A stretch of DNA of 64,000 nucleotides from Furcasterigmium furcatum (taxonomy: Eukaryota > Ascomycota > Sordariomycetes > Glomerellales > Plectosphaerellaceae): NCBI GenBank assembly GCA_001599815.1, contig BCIA01000002.1, forward strand, positions 3,321,626-3,385,625, given 5' to 3'. Positions 10,620 to 23,400 of this stretch are shown here, one piece after another; within the stretch, counting starts at the first letter, position 1, and every line of letters starts with the position of its first letter. A model generated the notes under the pieces. The model searched no databases, was not told the DNA's origin, and worked only from the letters and a program-made list of their open reading frames with translations. A program made the translations under genes and the position numbers.

Positions 10620-12777
10620 GATGGAGACGCAGGCTGGGCCATGTGCGACGTTCGTTCAAGGATGTGATCGGAAGTCCTGGGAGTCCTCGACATGCCCAAG
10701 CATAAGTACTTATCAGTGGGGAAGTGAAATCTTCGGGATCGCTGACTCGGTCGGTCGGTCTTGACCCCATAAGTAAGAGCAATTGACCCCATGTCACGTG
10801 ACGAGATACCGACATGTCCCGATCGCGGCATCGTCATTGTTGGCGGTGGAATTGTCTTCTGGGTTCAAGGTCTGGCATGATTGCCAAAGCCCAGCATGAG
10901 GTCGCAGAGTCGGATGGGCGAAGAAGCTGTGCATCCATCCAATCTTGATGCAAGGGGCTTACCCCTGAATGGTCCAGGTCCAGCCGCCTGTGTCTCCATG
11001 CACCACCAAATGCACCACCACATGCATGCCACTCGAGCTTCAACAAATCAGTTCCCCTGCACGCAGCCCCTTTGCGAACTCTGTCATCGTGGCTGTACCT
11101 GTGACTGTCCCGGCTGGATTCCATGTTGGGACCTTTTTGACATCCATGGTCGAGCACGATCCATGAGGTATTCCTGGAGGTTGCCGCCGCTGGTAGGGTG
11201 GAGAGACGAGAGATCTCAGGGATAATTAGATAAAGAAAGCCATGGTGGCTCGCTCCAGCAACCCGATTTCTGGCAAAATGCAGGACCTGGCCGTGCGGCC
11301 TTGCTGCCGAAGACTGAGACGTGCAACGACCAGCTCCGGCAGAGTTGCTTGATCTGTCTCTGAACCGTGGCGAACAGCAGCCAATTTCCATCCGCACTTC
11401 CAATGTGCTGCCGCCGTATATTCTGGATCTACTAGCTCCATCTCTGGGTCGGGATGGGGCCGAAGTGTCCTGGAGGACCGCATGACATTGGAAAAGGAAG
11501 TGCCGTTGTCCGCTTGAAGGTTGATGGAGAGGGAACTTGAACATGTCGGGAGTCAGGCCAGTGTTCGACTGTGAGGCCGTCATTGGGATGCATCTAAACG
11601 AAACCTCAAGTTTCGCTGTCATTCATCTATCCGCAGGCCTCAGACCAGCCAAACTCCAGGAATAAAAGCAGCACTCAGGAGTCCCCACTCCGGTTTGCTG
11701 GGGCTTCCCGCCGGAGGAACTCACACCAGAGACTCGCCCGGACCACTGTGCTCCGGCGGCGGAGAACCTCACTCACCCTTTTCACCCTACTTCCCACCAA
11801 CGGTGCGCTTCCAGCTGCCGTGCACTGGGGACCCTCTCGTGGAACTTATCCGGCGGCCGTAGAAATCCGTTTCGTCATTCCCCCCAGTGTTTTCCCGCTG
11901 GGCTCCATCGGCCGCTGAATCCCGCATGTACATCGCCGCGCGGGAGCTGACCACTCGACATCTTGTCTCCAGCGCTCCTCCACTGTTTATGTCACAGGAG
12001 TTACGAGTAGACCTGAGGAGATTTCAAAGAGAATCTTAAATCTCATCAGCAGGGTTTGAGCTCTGACGCATGTTTACCTCACCCACCGGGCGTGACACGA
12101 CTCTCACCTCGCACTACCGCCCACAGAGACACTTGACACCTCGCTGCTCGTCTCGAGCCCATATCCGCTCCCACGTGCTCGTTGACACGGCCCATTGGTC
12201 CATGGCAGCGCGTGCAGTGACCTGTCCCGCTGCATCGTGTCGACCTCAACGGCAGACAAGCTTGGTTACGACGGACTCCGTTGGCCGGCTTGCCCCGCTG
12301 CTCCCGCTTGGCTCATCCCAGCACATCAGTTGCATCTCACTCCGAATACGGCGTATTCTACCATGCTCTGTGCACTTTCGGAAATCCTCACGAAACCGCA
12401 ACCGCGGGCTTGGTCTAAGGCCAGCCTAGCCATGAGTAATCCCGCCTGCAACCCTCATAGCACCTAATATCGTCGCGGGGCCAAGTCACCATTTCCGGCT
12501 CTCGACGGGGGGCTTCCGCGGAGATCCACCGGGACTCACTCTGCGATGATAAGGACCCCAAGTGATGAACTAGAAATGCTCCGATTTGCCGTGCCTATGC
12601 TGATGAATTCGACGACGCTTTTTTGAGAGGACTCATATACCCAGCATACATATACCGGCCACCCGAAAGTCTCTCACTGAACATTCCCAATGCTCGACGC
12701 CTGGCCCCACAGCAACGGCTCCCACTATAATTCGGGATTGTCGCCGCTGCAAACAACACGGTCTTCACATATCATCT
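10620..12777. other. Intergenic, no gene supported
   Basis: About 2.1 kb upstream of the Zn2Cys6 regulator and downstream of the SND1 gene. A minus-strand open frame of about 260 codons (10834-11622) has no recognisable motif, odd composition and no splice context, so I do not call it. The strand around 10790-10803 contains GTCACGTGAC, a palindromic CACGTG E-box type site that could serve the regulator gene. Confidence 0.4.
10794..10803. promoter_or_regulatory. Palindromic E-box-like site
   Basis: GTCACGTGAC, a perfect 10-base palindrome with a CACGTG core, about 180 bases upstream of the transcription factor start. CACGTG is the core bound by bHLH proteins in fungi (phosphate, sterol and other regulators). 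That it works here is inference. Confidence 0.35.
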
Positions 12778-15438
12778 TTAGTCCTCGGTGATGTCGCCGT
12801 ACTCCCACATGCCTTGCCTCTCCTCCTTGGCCAGTGACTCGACCTGCTTGAGGTGCTTCAGATACGATGCGTGCTGGCCGCTGCGCTCCCACGCCTTGAG
12901 CTTCGTTGGGACCATGCCGTGACCGGTAGCGAGGACCTCCTTGTTGAGCGAGTCGTTGGCCGCGGGCGAGCCAGTAGAATCGCGAGAGTCGTAGAGCGTG
13001 ACGTAGCTCACGTTCTCCCTGGTATCGACGTAGTCGAAGCTGGCAATCAGCTCCTTGCCACCAGTGATGGAAGCAATGAAGTCTGTGGCGTCCTGGAAAT
13101 ACTCGGGAGCCGTGGGCAGCTGGACGAAGGACAGCGAGGCATCGCTGGCCTGCGCCTTGAGCTTCTGCGTACCGAAGAGAGGCTGGTTCAGAGGCCGCAG
13201 GTTGGCCCAGGGAATCTTCTCCGAGTTGCCGTAGTCGATGAACAGGACCTCGGCGACCTTGGCAGCACGGTCGTTCGAACGGATCTTGGCACGGTACCAC
13301 TCGTTGTCTGCAGAGTATTTGGCCGCGACGAGATCGCCAGTCTTGGGCGCGTCGGCGAGGGGCTTCGAGTTCTTCGAGTCGAGGTTAAACTTCCTGAATT
13401 CGCTCATCAAGGTAAGGAGCGCTGTCGTGCCGCTGCCAACCTCCTGGTACTTGAGCTTGCCATTGGCGTCCATCTCAGTGATGACAATACTGCGGTAGTC
13501 CTTGGGCTTGTTGTCAAAGTTCTCGGGAGCCTCGGCGGTCTCCGCGGGCACCTCAGCCTCAACCTCCTCGTCTTGCGACGGGTCCCAGTCCTTCCACAGG
13601 TTCTTCCTGGCCTCCTTGGCGGACTGCTCGGCAGGGTTGAGGACGTTGGCGTTACCAGACCTCTCGGCGGAGAACTGATGCACGGAGGCAAGACCCTCCT
13701 CCACCAATACCTTGGCAAAGCTCTCGCGGTTGATGTAGAGCTCGCCGATGAAACCGCCAACCTTGTCCATGTCGTAGATGTCGATTTCGCAGTCACGCTG
13801 GCTGCAACGGCGCGAAGCAAGGTCGGCAGCCTCCTGACCAAAGGGCTCGCCTCCCTCTCCATTGGCACGGGGGGCGCGAGGGGCACGGATGCCGCCGAGG
13901 ACGAGAGTGAGCTTGAGGCCCTCGCGGGGGATAAGAATCGTGAAGCGAGAACCAGACTTGACGAAGTCGACGATGCCGGAAATCTTCTTCTGCCGTTGCA
14001 GGCCGGCGAGGTTCATCTTGGCCTTCTGCATCGACTCGGAGATGTCCACATATTGCCTCAGCTTGGGCGGCTTTCCGGACCAGATACCCTTCTTGTCCTC
14101 CTTGGCCTTCTCCTGGGCAGCAAGGAGCTCATCATAGTTGGAGGCCCTGTCCGTGTCATCCTTGCGGTGGCGGATGACGGTAGCATAACCCTCCTCGACG
14201 AGCTGGAGTCCAATGTTCTTGCCCTTTTCTGTGACGGTTGCAACTTCACGAGCCTCAAACCCATCGGCGGCAGGCTTGTTGCCGTCGACAGCAATGTGAA
14301 CCTGCTTAGCGATGACCCTTTTGCGCAGGAACTCCTTGGCCTCGTCCCTGTACGGAGCCTCGGAGGCCTCGTTTGTGCGGGGGCCTCTGATGCTGCTGAA
14401 GCTGATACGCTTCTCCGAGGTGCCGGCCTTGTTGCGGACGACGATGGTGTCGGCTCCGATGATCTTGGACACGACCATGTCGGACTTGGCGCCATCGGCC
14501 TTGGCCACGTGGTGCTGGTGGAGGCGCAGCTTCTTGCCCTGCGCGGTCTTCTCAGCTTGCCTCAGAGCAGCCATCTTCTCACCGAGCATGGTCGAGTGGA
14601 AGTCATTGCAGCGAGCGAGGCCCTCGGCGAGCAGGAACTCAGCGATGTTCTTGTTGCCGTTGGGGTGGATGATGTTAGCAACCAGCTGGCCCTGTGCACT
14701 GGCACCGACGATGTCGACCTTGATCTTGCGCTGCAGGATGCGCTCCTCGACGAAGGACCTCGCCTCGTTGCCAAACTCCTCGGCGGGCTGGGTTTGACCA
14801 GTGGACTGCTGGGTCCTCTCGGTAGCTGGGCTGCGGATTCCAGCAAGGAGCGTCATGACCTGCACGTGCTTCTTGTCGGACAGCAGGAGGCGGACGAGCA
14901 GGCGGTCACCGCTCAGGACGCGCTCCACGATGCCGTCGACGGTCTTGCCCTTCCACTCGTTCATGAAGTCGGGGCCGCCGAGGTCATTCTGGACCTGGAT
15001 GTTGCCGCCGGTGCCGGACCAGAGACCCTTGCCATCGTTCTTGGCCGAGCTCTCCAGGGAGCGGAGGGTCTCGAGGCGCTCAATGATTTCGTCCGAGTCA
15101 TCCTTGCGGCCGGCCTCCTCCCTAACTTTGAGCCAGCCAGCCTTGATGGCCTCGTCCGGGAGCGAGGGGCCGTCTCTTGACAGAAGGGCGGTGCCGAAAT
15201 CACGACCCGAAGGGACGGTGTAGAGGACGGTGCATTGGATCTGCTTGCCAACGACCAGCTCACGGAGGTATTCGCGGGATTGGAAGGCGAAGGGCTCGTC
15301 GCCCTCCTTCTTGAGATGAGGAGCGTTGACGTAGGCGAGGGAGAGAATGCGTTCGGCCTTGGGGTTGTTGGGGTTCGTCAGGACGAGCGTGTCGCCGGAC
15401 AGGACGCTCTTGACCTTGGCGAAGAATGTCTTGGACAT
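12778..15438 (-). CDS. SND1: Tudor staphylococcal nuclease (SND1/Tudor-SN)
   Basis: Single coding exon, 886 residues. Four staphylococcal-nuclease-like repeats run in series: about 4-142 (opens KVKSVLSGDTLVL), 160-310 (TVDGIVERVLSGDRLLVRL), 340-500 (VVSKIIGADTIVVRN) and 525-670 (KISGIVDFVKSGSRFTILI). A Tudor domain follows (GDLVAAKYSADNEWYRAKI, then VLFIDYGNSEKIPW), and then a partial fifth nuclease repeat. This is the standard Tudor-SN architecture and length. The protein binds RNA and takes part in RNA silencing, stress granules, and transcription or splicing in other eukaryotes. The start MSKTFFAKVKS was chosen because the first nuclease repeat begins directly after it; the open frame continues upstream into leader sequence. 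A leader intron is predicted at 15474-15809. Confidence 0.93.
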   Translation of the reverse strand: MSKTFFAKVKSVLSGDTLVLTNPNNPKAERILSLAYVNAPHLKKEGDEPFAFQSREYLRELVVGKQIQCTVLYTVPSGRDFGTALLSRDGPSLPDEAIKAGWLKVREEAGRKDDSDEIIERLETLRSLESSAKNDGKGLWSGTGGNIQVQNDLGGPDFMNEWKGKTVDGIVERVLSGDRLLVRLLLSDKKHVQVMTLLAGIRSPATERTQQSTGQTQPAEEFGNEARSFVEERILQRKIKVDIVGASAQGQLVANIIHPNGNKNIAEFLLAEGLARCNDFHSTMLGEKMAALRQAEKTAQGKKLRLHQHHVAKADGAKSDMVVSKIIGADTIVVRNKAGTSEKRISFSSIRGPRTNEASEAPYRDEAKEFLRKRVIAKQVHIAVDGNKPAADGFEAREVATVTEKGKNIGLQLVEEGYATVIRHRKDDTDRASNYDELLAAQEKAKEDKKGIWSGKPPKLRQYVDISESMQKAKMNLAGLQRQKKISGIVDFVKSGSRFTILIPREGLKLTLVLGGIRAPRAPRANGEGGEPFGQEAADLASRRCSQRDCEIDIYDMDKVGGFIGELYINRESFAKVLVEEGLASVHQFSAERSGNANVLNPAEQSAKEARKNLWKDWDPSQDEEVEAEVPAETAEAPENFDNKPKDYRSIVITEMDANGKLKYQEVGSGTTALLTLMSEFRKFNLDSKNSKPLADAPKTGDLVAAKYSADNEWYRAKIRSNDRAAKVAEVLFIDYGNSEKIPWANLRPLNQPLFGTQKLKAQASDASLSFVQLPTAPEYFQDATDFIASITGGKELIASFDYVDTRENVSYVTLYDSRDSTGSPAANDSLNKEVLATGHGMVPTKLKAWERSGQHASYLKHLKQVESLAKEERQGMWEYGDITED

Positions 15439-16695
15439 GATGGGGATACGGATAGACAAGGACTGCGAGAGGCCTGTGTGGGAGTGGTTAGCATCGTCAT
15501 GACAGGCTGCATCAAGGGAGCGGTGAGCCCAGATCTTCAGAGCAGAGTCTGGGGAAGACAAGAAGTGCTGGTGTAGGCCATTGCCAGTTGTGGCTCAATT
15601 CCAGGAGACTCGAGACTGGGATTGATTGTTGGATGAACTATCCGACGGGTACGGGCCGTAACTGGGCTTGTCTCGTGCCTGGGGGACGACGGATACCGAC
15701 ACCAGCCGTGCCTATCTATCCCCTTGTCCAACCAACCGATTGAGGCCTTGAGGCTGGTATAGGGTGGTGGAGGAGAAGAAGAGGGAAGGTATTCTGCAAA
15801 GGAACTCACCTTGTACTTCGAGTCGTTGAAGAGAAAAGAGAGGAAGCGGAGGGGAGGGAGAATAAGGAGGAGGGAGACAATTGGAAGAGGCACGCGAGTC
15901 GGAGACGCAGCCAGACACAGTCAAAGATGCCACACTTGCATGTCCGAGTCTCGTGGTCCCAGGAAGGCGAGGACTGACCGCCTTCTGTTCTGAGAAGCTG
16001 ATCGAGCCGTATCGTGGCTTGATTTCGACAGCTTTCCACAATTTCGGCCATCAAGTGGGATCCAGTGTGGGGAAGAGAGCTCAGGGGACGGGCGGCGGGC
16101 GGGGGTGCGACTGGCTGGGCCGGTGTTAGCGAGGGCGGGGTCCTCGCAGGGGCCGGGAGGAGCTTGGGCTTCCACGAGCTTCCAGGGCGTCGAAGCTGCC
16201 CGTGTTTCAGACATCAGTTACTAGAGGCTGCTAGGACGGAGCTCGACTTTGGCATGGGCACCGCCGACACATCCATGAGTTATGGTGATCTCGTTTGTGG
16301 TAGCTTTGGCCGTTCCTCTCGGGCGTTGCGATTGCGGGCAAACCCTAGGGAGGTTGTGTTGCGTGTGGCAAGAGGTCCATTGCCCCTCGCCAGAGCTGAG
16401 TGGCGGTCACGTCATGGCACCAAAATTACCCCTCATTTGGTGAAGCAATGGAAGCAAAGCGACCCGCGGCCCTGGAGACAGCTGGAGTTTCTGGATGAAT
16501 TGCCGGCCGGGTCAATGGCAATGAAAACAGAGCAATACAGTAGACATCACTGAGAAGAAGAACTACAGTCGCCAGTGGCTTCACTTTTCTCAATTTTGTG
16601 CACTATCCAGCCTGTCCAACAGTTCCGGGCTGAGATCGTTCCTCAACCCCTCATTGCGTCCAGTCTCGACTGATTGCTTTCCAAGAGACACTTTT
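15439..16695. other. SND1 leader with predicted intron, plus spacer
   Basis: Minus-strand donor GTGAGT at 15804-15809 and acceptor CACACAG ending at 15474 would define a 336-base intron in the 5' untranslated region of SND1, leaving about 35 bases before the ATG. The rest is spacer downstream of the superoxide dismutase gene. A plus-strand open frame at 16065-16553 has no recognisable features. Confidence 0.45.
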
Positions 16696-17719
16696 TTAGT
16701 TGGAGATGCCAATGACACCTGTGGATTGTCAGTAATCAACCTCCTCAGCGAGTACTCCGTGTCCATGGGAGGCCTACCGCAGGCGGGGCGGGGACCGGCG
16801 TTGCCAGTCTTGAGGGACTCCTCGTTGTCGCCCTTGCCGAGGTCATCGGTGCCGCCGTGAACGACGATGGTGCGCTTCCCGTATCGTTAGCATTCTGCTC
16901 TCCCTCCTGCATCGTTCCCCCCCCTGGTAGAACTTACGCCGACGACGCTCTCGGGGCCGATCAGCTTCACGAAAGAGTCAGAGACGGTGCCCTTGGAGTT
17001 GCCCTGGGCATCGGTCTCGATGTTGCCGAGGTCACCGACGTGGCGGTTCGAGTCGCTGGGAGCACCGTGGGTCTTGTTGTGGGGGTTGACTGTGTTTGAC
17101 GCCGCATCGTCAGCTCTGTGCCTTCGTCTGAAGAGAGGGCTCGAGGCTGCACTTACAGTGAGGGCCGGCAGAGGTGCAGCCGTTGGTGTTGTCACCGAAG
17201 GTGTGGATGTGCATGCCACGCTTGGCGTTAGGGTCGTTGCCCGTGATGTCCCAGGTGATCTGGGTAGGGGCGGACTCCTCGGACTGCTCAAAGGTGACAG
17301 TGCCAGTGACCTTGGAGTCACCACGGACGACGCAGACTATCCGTCAGGTCAGCATCTTGTTCAGCAGGTCAATGCAATGCGAGAGGACGGATGACGGGGA
17401 CCGCCACGCAGAGTCTCCGCCCACGGAGGCGTCGGACGGACCGCTAGTCGTCCGATGCGGCTCTGCAGCCAGGAGAGCAGGGCAAGGTTGGACGGGAGGA
17501 CGGGACGGCAGACGGGAGACGTGAGTCGAGCATAAGCCATCAGGGTGTCCTCGTGGAAGATCCTATAAAAGGAGCCATGTGGCCAACCAGAAAAACTCGC
17601 TCAAACAAGCTCGCTCACGACCCCTCCATTCCCGACGTTGCGGTCCGTCCGGCCAACGGCGTGGCTGGCGACGGGTATAAAAAGGATGCGAGCTTCCTCT
17701 ACTTACCAGCCTTGACCAT
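16696..17719 (-). CDS. SOD1: Cu/Zn superoxide dismutase
   Basis: Cytosolic enzyme that converts superoxide to oxygen and hydrogen peroxide. Five exons (17707..17719, 17157..17336, 16938..17089, 16778..16874, 16696..16718) join to exactly 154 residues, the usual fungal length. The copper and zinc ligands are in place: [41 protein letters not shown], and [12 protein letters not shown] near the end. The C-terminus GPRPACGVIGISN is typical. The first exon is only 13 bases (MVKA plus one base) and intron 1 is 370 bases, long against the other introns of about 60 bases. That intron holds two TATA-like sequences on the opposite strand. It would also be a natural place for regulatory elements. Confidence 0.95.
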
Positions 17720-20489
17720 TTTTGCGGTTTTGTTTGTGTTTTCCTTTGGGAAGATGTGAGAGAGGTGCTGAAGATTCCGAGTCGAGCCGAGGTTGGAGAT
17801 GATGAGCAGGAAGAGGAGGGACAAAACACCAAGGGCGGGGAGACGACTTAATATGGGGGGAGAAGCGTGTTGCTGATGGAAGACTACCGACGAAACTCCC
17901 ACCACGAGCCGGGCTGCTGCTAACACCGGGCACCTAGGGAACGCAAGGAGCTGGGAGCTCTACCACAGGCCCAGCTTGCCCCTCCCCCTCCGTCTTCGCT
18001 CTCTCGACATCGATCAGGGGCAGGCAGACCAGCCCGGGGCCCGAGAACAGCGCTCTCTCATTGGATTTCGGAGATCCGAGCACCAAAAGCTCGCTCTGTG
18101 ATTGCAGCAGCCAGAGGCCCGTGGTGGGGGAGAGGCACCTAATCTCAGCTTGTTGCCCCGCATCGGGAGCTTGTGGTCGTGCCGTCATCGTCTCGAGTCG
18201 ACTTTTGCGGACAGGATGCCGGCATGTCCGCTTACCAATCGAGGCCTGCGCGATGACCCGTCGCAAGCTCCCGTCGACATCGGAGCGCGGCCGTTGCCAG
18301 CTCAGGAGGCCGAACTTGATGAAGTTGCTCGGCGCGAACAAGAACTCCGGGATGAAAGCACGTCGGAGGGCCGAGGCAGCTCATATTCGGCGCTGCATGG
18401 CGGCGATGGCGCTTGATTCCCGAGAACCAGACAAGAAGAATGTCCGCTGTGTAAAGCTGACGAGTGCCAAGTTCTGCAAATCGCATTGCTGCTGTCGACG
18501 TTGGCATCGCTGGGGGGCGAATGTGAATCTGGCCGAGGAAACTCGCATTCTGCCATCAATAGATTCATTCCCCTGCCACGGGCAACTGCCGGAGCCAGAG
18601 CGCAGCAGTCATTGGTCCCGGATGGGAACCATACAGACTGCCCGCCCGCCACTCTATCACTCCAGCAGCTGTGGTGGCATTGGCTTCAGGGTCCCGAGTT
18701 CATTCAGTCAGCCCTACGCAACGCATTGCTGCTGCACCCCCCCGGGACGACCACTGCCGCTAGAACATTCTCAACCCACACTTCGACCCTCCGTGCCACG
18801 TACATTGCTTCTTCGTTTATCGGGTCTAATATCGACCGAAACATTTCAGTAGCTGAGACGGTTTGAGAAGCCTTAGTGACCCTGATATACCTGACGCTTG
18901 GCGGCTGGGGTGTGGGAGCGGGTTGTTTGTCCGCCTCGGGGGCGGGATCGGCTCTGCATCCCACTCACTCACTAAATAGGGAACTCCTTACCATGGGTGA
19001 TGTCAACTGGAAGATGTGTACCTGCTGGGCTTACCAGACTTGCTGACTTCCAGTAATCCGTCAAGATCCTGTGAGCGACGCGCGGATCTCAATAATGACG
19101 TCGTGATGTGCATACAGTAGTAGCGGTTCGTACCGCAGCCAACAACGGGAATTGCCTTAGGTGAGGTGAGCACCAAACCTGGATGCCCGTGTAAGTCGCT
19201 GCAAGGCGCAATTCCATGTGGGCGGTGTTGCGTCGGAGAAACGTCTCATAGGCGATTTCCATGTCCATACGTCGCCCCTGCCTCGCAACTTATCCATGTC
19301 CCGAGGCTGGGGTGCACTTTCCCTTCGATTCCTGGCGCCAAGCAAGCCGATGCCTCATTTCACCTGCACCTCAAGGTACTTGCAAAGTGCGGGACGCGTG
19401 GTCTTTTCCATCGCCAACTCTCCAAGAACCATCTCGGGACCCGACACAAGACGAGGCAATCCGCTGGGCTACCTCCGGAATACGCCGGCGCCACCGAAGA
19501 CAGTGGTCGAGTGGCACCAGCTCTGACAGAGTCCTACGGCAAGCGCAAACATTCCCCCATCGACGAGGCGCGGCACTGCACCGCCATCTCCCCATCACCG
19601 AATCAATGTGCCTGGATTTCCTGCCCAGCCTGTGCACAAGGCCTCGGCGGCAACTTTCCAGGACCCTGTCCGTGTGGCTTGGCCCTACCCCAGGCGGTCC
19701 CGCTGCAGTTGCTGGTGGTCCTGGCGTCGCTCTTTTTACGACACTAGAAGCTGACGGGTGAGCTGCGTCGGGGCCCAATTTGCGCCAACCAGTCCTCCAC
19801 CTGCTAGGGCCTCTACCATCCTAGGTTGGCTCGGGTGTCTGGTACCTGAGGTGAGGGTGACGAAAGGAGGAGGGAGGGTGTGTTCGTGACCGTTACGGAC
19901 AACTACCGACACTTGCCAACAACGTTTTCTCCTGCCACAACCAGGGAATCCGACGGGCTGCGAATCCAAGAAGAACATTATCGAGCTTCCTGTCCTACAC
20001 ATGCCCTCGTGTCCCGCTGGCCTAGGCATCCGACCAGGTACTACAAACAATTCACGGGGACAATTTACAGTTGTCCTCCCAGCACATCTCGGCGACCATT
20101 TGGGTACCCGCCCCGACCCTGGACGAGGCTCCAGTTCCCACCCACCTGACTGACCCGACGCCCCGCTGACCAGTCGTCGGTGCCATCCTTCAACCTCATT
20201 CACAAACTGAGGCCGACTTGCGAATCCCTCCTCAGCCAACGGCCGTCCCGACGAGCGCACGCCTGAGCTGCGCAATTGCCGTCGCGCAGACAAGTCAACG
20301 CCTGCCTCATTCCCCGGCCCCGCGACACTCAAAGTTCGATGCCATTCCGACTCGTCGCCGTCGTCGTCGACATCTCGAACTAGCCCACGGCCGCGAGGCG
20401 CTCCGCCTGACGACCTGCACTCCTCGCTCGCTGGGCCGAGAGCGCTTGACCCTTTTGCTTCCCGACCACCACTCAAGTGGGAAGTCATC
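17720..20489. other. Divergent spacer between SOD1 and the Rho GEF
   Basis: About 2.8 kb shared by two divergently transcribed genes. Frames of up to about 260 codons occur but none shows a domain or splice pattern. The final 300 bases before 20490 are rich in C and T, as expected of the leader of the Rho GEF gene. Confidence 0.45.
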
Positions 20490-23400
20490 ATGTCTTTTCG
20501 AGGAGACGACCAGCGCCGCTATGGCCACGTCCCGCCGGTCCAGTACCCAATCTCGCAGTCCCAGGACCAGGGCTCCTACCCCGAGCGCCGCCAAAGCTTC
20601 AACAACGGCGACGACTCGTCATTTTTCGACCCGGCGCATGCCCATCACAACTATCAGAACCCTCCTCCCCCCGCTAGAGGCGAGGACGAGCTGTTTCTGA
20701 CCAGTCCGACTGACCCCGCCATGGCCCCCAGTCGCCCGGCGTACGCAGCGGCCACTTCTCCCAGCGCCATGTCCGGCTATCAGCATCAATATCAAGCACC
20801 CGCACCTCCCACGCCCTCCCACTCGACATACAATCCCCAGCACTTTGCGCGCTCGCAATCCACGTCGTTGCCGTACCATCCTCACCCAGCCCAGCGATAC
20901 AGCTCCTCCACCGCATCCATCCCGACAACTCCAGCGTCTCCGACCAGTTACACACCTGCCGCATACAACCCGGCTGCCTATGCGAACACGGCCGCCCCCC
21001 AGCGACAGCCGACATACCACGGCTACAACAACTACAACCAGGGCTATACCTCCCCAGCAATCCCTCAGACTTCTCCGGGCTTCCCTCAGCAGTCACCCAA
21101 TCCGGCGTACAACCCGGCATTCCCCCAGCCTGGCCAGGCACCTGTGCGACTTGACCCGGCTTTACCAAGCCCTGGAATTAGTTCGACCGCCTCTTCCACA
21201 TCGCAGACACCCTCTTACGACCCGTCGTACGGCCAAACCTACAACAATAGCTATGCGACGTACGGATCGAACGGGACGGCGCAAGCAACGGCATCCTATG
21301 CCCAGACACCATATCCCATGCAATCCCAGATCCCCGTTGGGCCTCAGTATAACGCTGATCCCACATCCTTCTCAAACCGTGCCCATAGATCCGACTCGCA
21401 GACGTCTCCGCTTGCGTCCCCCCAGATCCACTCCCCAGGCCTGCAGAGACACCCAACGAACGCACCGCTTCCCAGTCGCCCGATCGAGCAGGTTCGGGAG
21501 GAACCGACCTGGGATCCTGAGGAGGAGCGTCATGGAGGAGACCAGGCCAGACTTCAAGCCGACATCATGCAAGACATCGAGGCAGAGCTGGGTCGCTCCA
21601 GCAGCCGGCATCGTCCTTCCCCAGTGAATGGTGGCCAATTTTCAGACGAGGACCTGCAACAACTCCGGCGATACACTGGAACGACTGCCGGCGAGTCGGT
21701 GAACTCATCCAATGTCAGCCGATACAACTCGAATGCCTCCACCAATACCTGGACCGCCTCGACTGTGTATGACGGTTACGATGATGACGACGACCCAGAG
21801 GGCACCGCGGGCGTCTTGGCCATGCAGCAGGCGGAAATGGATGACCAGAGATTTAGTGGATCTGGAGCTTTCCCTTATACCGAGCCTGTTGCTGTTCCTA
21901 CCCGTGGCCTGTCACCTCCTGCCGAAGAGCAGAGCCGAGACGGCTTCAGCAGCGATACAGACTATGGCGGCATGGACCTGGGACTTTTCAGCGGTGGCTA
22001 CGCGGGCAACCTGACGTACGGCAACAACGTGGGCTCTGCAGACAACACCCAGGAGAATCCCTCCCGTCCCTTGCCCCAGCCCACGGGAGACTATGCACGG
22101 ACTTCATACGACAACAGTGCCCCTGCCTTCAAGGCCGAGGTCGACTACGTGGGAACGGGCGGGCTGCAGGCACCGACTGCCCACAGGCTCAGTTTCGACG
22201 AAGGCGACGAGCGGGTTTCTGTGCATTCCAGGCAAAGCGGCAGCGAATCTCCTCACAAGGAGGACTACCCAGACATATTTTACCACCCTGGCTTCAACCG
22301 ACCACTGCCCCAGCTTCCGGGGCCAGGCCGAGCTGGAAGCGATAGCAGCGCAATGCTCACAGTCCAGCAGCAGCGGCATTATGGCCATGGGCAGTCCCTC
22401 AGCATTGACTCCCGGCAATCATATGCACCTTCAGACAACGATGGCTACTATAGTCCCGGTGGACAGACGCTCCATCCCGAACGGTCCATTTCCATGTCCA
22501 GCCACAGCAATACGCCTCAAGTCCATCCTCCCGCACGCTCAAGAACGGATGCGGCCGAGGAGAGGCGGAAGATCGCCAGGCAGCAACAGCAGGCGGCACA
22601 GTTGGGCGTGTCACAGGAAGATTCTGGCCACGCAACGCCTTCGTCGATGGCCTATGATATGATCACACTACCCAGTGGGCGAAGGCGGAAATTTGTTCCT
22701 TCCAAGCTCTCCTCCAACGACTACCGAATATGTGAAGAGCCCTGGGCGCTCAGCGGAATCGCTGCATGGGTTCGTGAGATGGCAGATGGGGAACCCGATC
22801 TGAAGCAGAAGACCGTCGAAGAAGCGCTGATCAACCTGTTCACGAACAAAGTACCAACGCTGAACGTTGCCGACGCCGAGGTGCTGAGTACCAAGGTCGT
22901 GAACGTCATGCTTGAGGCACAAATCCTGGTGCCCGAGGAAGAATGGGTCAAGTTTGGGCCCGGTTCCATCACGGGCGTGCTCTGGCAACTGACGGGACAC
23001 GGCTGTTACGCCCAAAGGCTTCACGAGCCGGAGATGCCAGGCCGATGCTACTCGTATCACTGCATGAGAACGCTCAAGAAGGCCAACCTCGATGAAGTCA
23101 TGCTCGAGGAGGTCAAGGCGGAAGACTGGCAAACCTTCTACAAGATGACCAAGGAGAAGGTGGAGGGCAAGAGCAAGAAGGAGATCGAACGCCAAAATGT
23201 CCTGCACGAGATCATCACGAGCGAGGAGGGCTACATGAACCAGCTCGAGGTTCTTCGAGTCCTCTACCGCGACCAGATCCGCGGCGCTCCCAGCCCCATC
23301 ATTGCGCCTAACCGGGTGGATAATTTCGTCACCGTTGTCTTTGGCAAGGTTGATGGGGTGCTGGCTGCCAACAAGGAGAATCTCCTGGCGCAGCTGAAGT

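Noticed and set aside
10834..11622. 262-codon minus-strand frame in the spacer
   Set aside because: No domain, unusual composition and no splice or promoter context; likely chance.
12853..15180. 775-codon antisense frame over SND1
   Set aside because: A product of codon bias in SND1. Leu/Val/Gly-rich, no domain, and the minus strand has convincing nuclease and Tudor repeats.
18061..18852. 263-codon plus-strand frame in the SOD1-Rho GEF spacer
   Set aside because: Cys/Arg/Ser-rich mixture without motif, typical of chance frames in GC-rich spacers.
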